A stretch of 64,000 nt of DNA from assembly GCA_008692225.1 (NCBI GenBank), contig VICG01000004.1, positions 1,240,501 to 1,304,500 of the forward strand, given 5' to 3'. The translations under genes were made by a program, and so were the position numbers. Below, one piece after another: positions 60,162 to 64,000 of the stretch. The stretch is from Monilinia fructicola. Lineage: Eukaryota > Ascomycota > Leotiomycetes > Helotiales > Sclerotiniaceae. The first letter of the stretch is position 1. Each line of letters begins with the position of its first letter. Below the pieces are notes generated by a model. That model was not told the origin of the DNA and made no database searches. It was given only the letters and a program-made list of their open reading frames with translations.

Positions 60162-61200
60162 GATTGTGAAGTTCTTCGGGTTTGAAGTGGCTTGAAAATG
60201 CTTGCCAAGACAGTGGTTTGCGAATGAGATGAGGATATGATATCGTGAAGGAAAGAATGCTTTTTATATATATTCTAGAAATGAGGAATCGCGATGTATG
60301 CCAAGAATCCATGACCCCGGAAAACCACCCATGCATGCAGGTACTTTGCAAACCACAAGCTTATTGGTGCATGAAAGTCTAATACCCCCCATCACGGACA
60401 ATTCTCCACCGTGTCCATCAGTAGCGCAGCGGGCAACGTTGAGGCGCAAATAAAAATAAATTGTTTAAAATTAGAGAGCATGCCATGACCAACCTGAACC
60501 GATAGGACTCCGAAATTGGGAGCCCAGTTACCTAGGAGCTTGGCGGAGATGACCATGTACTTCTGCATTTCGTACATTTGAAGTATTGCATGATACTCCA
60601 GGGCTGTAGAAAGATTGAAATGCATTCGTCTTCGGGAAACCTCCGATATTATACCGGTCCACCGCTCACGAATGAGAGTTGGTTTGGGGCATAGCCGCAT
60701 AGGAGAACTTCACCAGCATACCGGTACTTACAGTTTTACATACTACTACTCTATGCTCGCCGTCGCTTTAGGTACGACGCAAATCTATGCGCGTGGAAAA
60801 TAGAGATAATAGATTAAAGGGTCATATAACGTCCCTCTTCAATATCCGAAAGGGTGGATATGTTCATTAGTCCATCACGAGATGAGAGACGTTTGACGTA
60901 AATGTATAGAGAGAGTACAGAATATCCCACTCCCATGCCGAGACATTTCACATTACATACTCTGTACAGCTACTACGGTACGATACTCGTCGTCGCCGTA
61001 AAATCGAAACACAAGTTGCAAACCGATATTCAGGAGCGAACATAAAGTCCGACAGATTTTGCGGAAGCGGGGGCATCGTAAAATAGCCGATACCCGGATA
61101 GGTGGACATGGAAATATTACAGTGGCACTCTATTTTCCGTAATGTGAAACTGTGGACTGAAGAAACTTCAACGAGGCAACAGATTTGCAATGCGCACTGG
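60162..61200. other. 5' flank of the pectinesterase gene
   Basis: Contains the TATA box at 60261-60273 and no supported gene. Short open frames on the minus strand (60392-60700, 60948-61190) lack splice or family support. Confidence 0.5.
60261..60273 (-). promoter_or_regulatory. TATA box of the pectinesterase gene
   Basis: TATATATAAAAA on the minus strand, about 100 bases before the ATG at 60161, a usual position for an inducible secreted-enzyme gene. Confidence 0.55.
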
Positions 61201-64000
61201 AAAAAATCGAATTGTTTTGGAAATTCGGTAAGTAGCTTTTTTTTGCCATTTATGGTTGATTCTAGCTAGGAATCTTTACTTGGTAACTTCTAACCTTAAT
61301 ACCGCTTTTGAAGTCTTAATACCAAATATAGTTCGTTCGATTTCCCTATAGAATTTTAATAGAGTTTTTGGGCTGTATGGAATAGCTCAGCTCTCAATGA
61401 TGACCACCAGGGCCAACACGAGAGGCGCAGCTAGTCCAAATTCATTCCATAAGGAAAAAAGCATGCGGCTGAAGCGGTCGGCTGCTTTCGAACTCACTCG
61501 GTAAATAGGGGGGTGCGGTGGGTTAACGAAAGAGAGAAGTGGTATCATAATCAAACATGCTGTATTGACCCGTGGATACGGTATCATTTGTTATCGGATT
61601 ATTTGGTAATTCGATCAAATGTTCTTCGAGACACTGTTAAGCATTTAGATCCAATCTGATGAGAAAGTGGTGAAAGGATTGGTGGAAATCTGACAGTAGA
61701 AGGGCTAGAAGCAAACGTCTCTCGGATCCTGCCGGGTCCCCGGACAAAGAATATTGCTACTACTGTACTAGCAACAAATGCGAAATGCCAAGGTTGTTCT
61801 TCTTCTACCACCGACAACAACATCACGACATTACTTCAATCCTCTCACAATCTATTTCTAAGACAACACTATTGAAGAACATAATATATCTATATAGATG
61901 TATCCGATATCCTTCACATCGAGCTGATCTGAACGTTTCCCTTACACAATCTTACCATTTACACTTTCATCATGATAGAAGAGCGAGCAGCTAGTATACG
62001 TAGCTAGTGCTTGTATCGGTGTAAAATCGAATCATTTCGAAAATTGAGTTAAATCTTCAGTCTGCAGACATCTTTACTTCAAACAACCAACTTGAACTTT
62101 ATGATCAAGGAGCATTTGTCCTTCTTGTTTTCTATATGTGCATTTTAAATTGCCATTGACTGCTTCTGCTTGGCGTTGCGGGGTTCAGCCCAGAACCTAT
62201 CGCATAGTATGTTATGAAGCCACGACACGACTGTTCTCATACTGGGGGTAATATGTTGAAGGGCTTCTATTTGATGCTGCTGCGTGAAAGGCCAATACAG
62301 GTATGTTCATGGATAGCCCTAATATGATTTATTCTACCCTCCAATCGGTTTTCGTCATCGTTTTCTGATTACGTCTTTCCATCGTCGTCAGAGTTTTATG
62401 TACTTGGCACATGTGTTTCCGATTTATCAAGATCCACGAATGAATTTTCTAATCATTCGAGAGACTGCGTCTGCGGATTGGAAGCTTCCTGGAGGTGTCA
62501 AATTGACTCTGACCCATGGGGTCCCAAGTGGTTCAACCGGCCCATATAGCCCTCTATATATTGTCCCCCGATTCATTCAATTGACGCATATCAGACTCGT
62601 ACCTCAGGGCGCTCAATTGACCCGGACTCAGTCTTTTCTTTTCCTCGCAGCTGCAGTCTATATCTGATGCTTGGCTGGAAAATGCCGAACTGTGATGGTT
62701 GTGTTGTTGAGGCGCCGCCATCATGTGCGGCGGCGTTTTGCGCTGCCATTGGGATTTCTGATTTTTGAGCGAATTTCAACATTTCACGCTGTATATTCGT
62801 TGTCTTTCAACTTCGCTTGTGCCCGTTGACGCATTTCCAACCTTTCTAATTCACACTTCTGTCGTCTCGGCTATTTCGCATCATTCTGTCCTCTGAGATT
62901 TCCAGCCAAGCTCCTCAACAGACTCAATAACTTCCTCGCCGGTAGTCTCGTGCAAGTGTTCAATGGTTTTTATGTATCTCTTACAATAAGGATACCTTTG
63001 AGAATCTGAATGACACTGACGATCCAGGTTTCGATGCAAAGACGGTCGAAGTACGACCACATGGAATGACGACTGATGCGTTTATCGGATAGTGCATACA
63101 AAGGGGGTAGAATTCCAGAGCTTATACTCTGATTCCTCTGGATCATAGTTCACTATTCTCATTACTGTCGTCCAAGATTTCTTCGTTGCCGTTGTCTTGA
63201 TTATCATTACGACCGTTACCCTCATCTAAGATGTTCTCTTCTTTGTCGTCATCTTGATTGATCTCTGATATGTTTCACGCTTGGTATGTATGTTATATAG
63301 GCATAATTAACGTTGAGCCTTGAGTTCCAAGAATGCATGTGGAACTGTGCAATATGTAAAGACAATACATTTGCGCCTCTTACGAGTAATTATTTTACGT
63401 GGAGGCAGAATAACATGATTGTACCTTCCTTCTTCCAAATACGGAAGTGATGATTTTGAATAAGGTACCTGGGAGAAATTGAGGGTGCTACCTTTACTCT
63501 TAGATTGGGTTTTTGGTAGATGTACATGTACGAGAATATTCATTTATCATCTACTAATTCAATCTTAGTTAGACCCTCTACACCAGATTTGAAATTAAGA
63601 ACATCATAACGAAATCCGAAACAACATATATTCTGTCTCCACATTGCCCTCATTCTCTATAAACAGAACCCGGGGCGTAATTCTGCTCGCAACAACGAAA
63701 GATCTGCACATCCTCCCCTCGCTTCTTATTTTATGCTACTTTGCGAATGTGTAAGAGTGCCCATGCATCTGAACATCTTGCCAGCTGCCCTGATCAAGAT
63801 GTCGTTTAGTGCTGAGTCGATTATTCATCTTATGCCAGGGGCAATGTTAAACCATCTTTATACCTGAAGTTAGAAATGATCCAGGTGTCCCTTTCCTACA
63901 AAGAAAATTTGCACCCATAACAAGCAATGCAAACAGAACTGATTTCCGCGATTAACCACGATAAATGCGAGAGGTAGTTTAATTGTGCACTTGAAGTCTT
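61201..64000. other. gene-free right end
   Basis: No supported gene on either strand to the window edge. The open frames are short (at most 89 codons at 62398-62667) with no recognisable motif. No repeats of note. Confidence 0.5.

Noticed and set aside
62398..62667. 89-residue plus-strand ORF near the right end
   Set aside because: No recognisable motif, no introns with matching phase, and no neighbour to support it.

Overview
This window looks like a chromosomal segment of a filamentous ascomycete, most likely a leotiomycete close to Botrytis, Sclerotinia or Monilinia. The genes have short introns (about 48 to 138 bp) with GTAAGT/GTATGT-like donors, CTAAC/CTGAC branch points and YAG acceptors. 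The protein families (Cps1-like glycosyltransferase, But2 wall protein, BIM1-like copper protein, GH17 glucanase, CE8 pectinesterase) fit a plant-associated fungus. The genus is inference. I see no tRNA, rRNA, virus or retroelement.

Layout. 1-3645: a possible gene start cut by the left edge, then gene-poor DNA. 3646-12838: a GT2 polysaccharide synthase, an 818-aa protein of unknown function, and an RBR E3 ubiquitin ligase. 12839-15647: relics only. 15648-24863: a berberine-bridge-type FAD oxidoreductase, a repeat-rich But2-domain secreted protein, a phosphoribosyltransferase, and a double-cysteine GPI-type secreted protein. 25.4-27.2 kb: a gene-free array of degenerate ~80-86 bp repeats. 27916-32627: two divergent WD40 genes, STRAP and PLAA/Doa1. 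33487-34469: a BIM1-like copper protein. 36248-37366: an AT-rich element with near-perfect 27-bp terminal inverted repeats. 37945-38874: an SRR1/Ber1-like gene. 39.4-58.7 kb: a compartment unusually dense in microsatellites and minisatellites, holding a membrane-anchored GH17 glucanase, a formin-like GBD/FH3 protein without FH1/FH2, an Apd1-type 2Fe-2S protein and an OB-fold protein. 59069-60161: a pectinesterase. 60162-64000: no gene seen.

Shared themes are the cell wall and surface (GT2, But2 protein, GH17, double-cysteine protein, BIM1-like protein, pectinesterase) and the ubiquitin system (RBR ligase, PLAA). I see no biosynthetic cluster.

The strongest unexplained signals are: (1) 14 single-base frameshifts, 13 of them +1, all assignable to base runs, concentrated in seven otherwise well-conserved genes, which probably means uncorrected homopolymer errors; (2) the GTTGCAYRTCT repeat array; (3) the AT-rich terminal-inverted-repeat element with an internal tandem duplication; (4) the palindrome TACCTAGGTA, present nine times and always between genes. 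Exon coordinates were worked out by hand from splice motifs and reading frame. The open frame closes to a multiple of three in every gene model once the listed frameshifts are allowed for.
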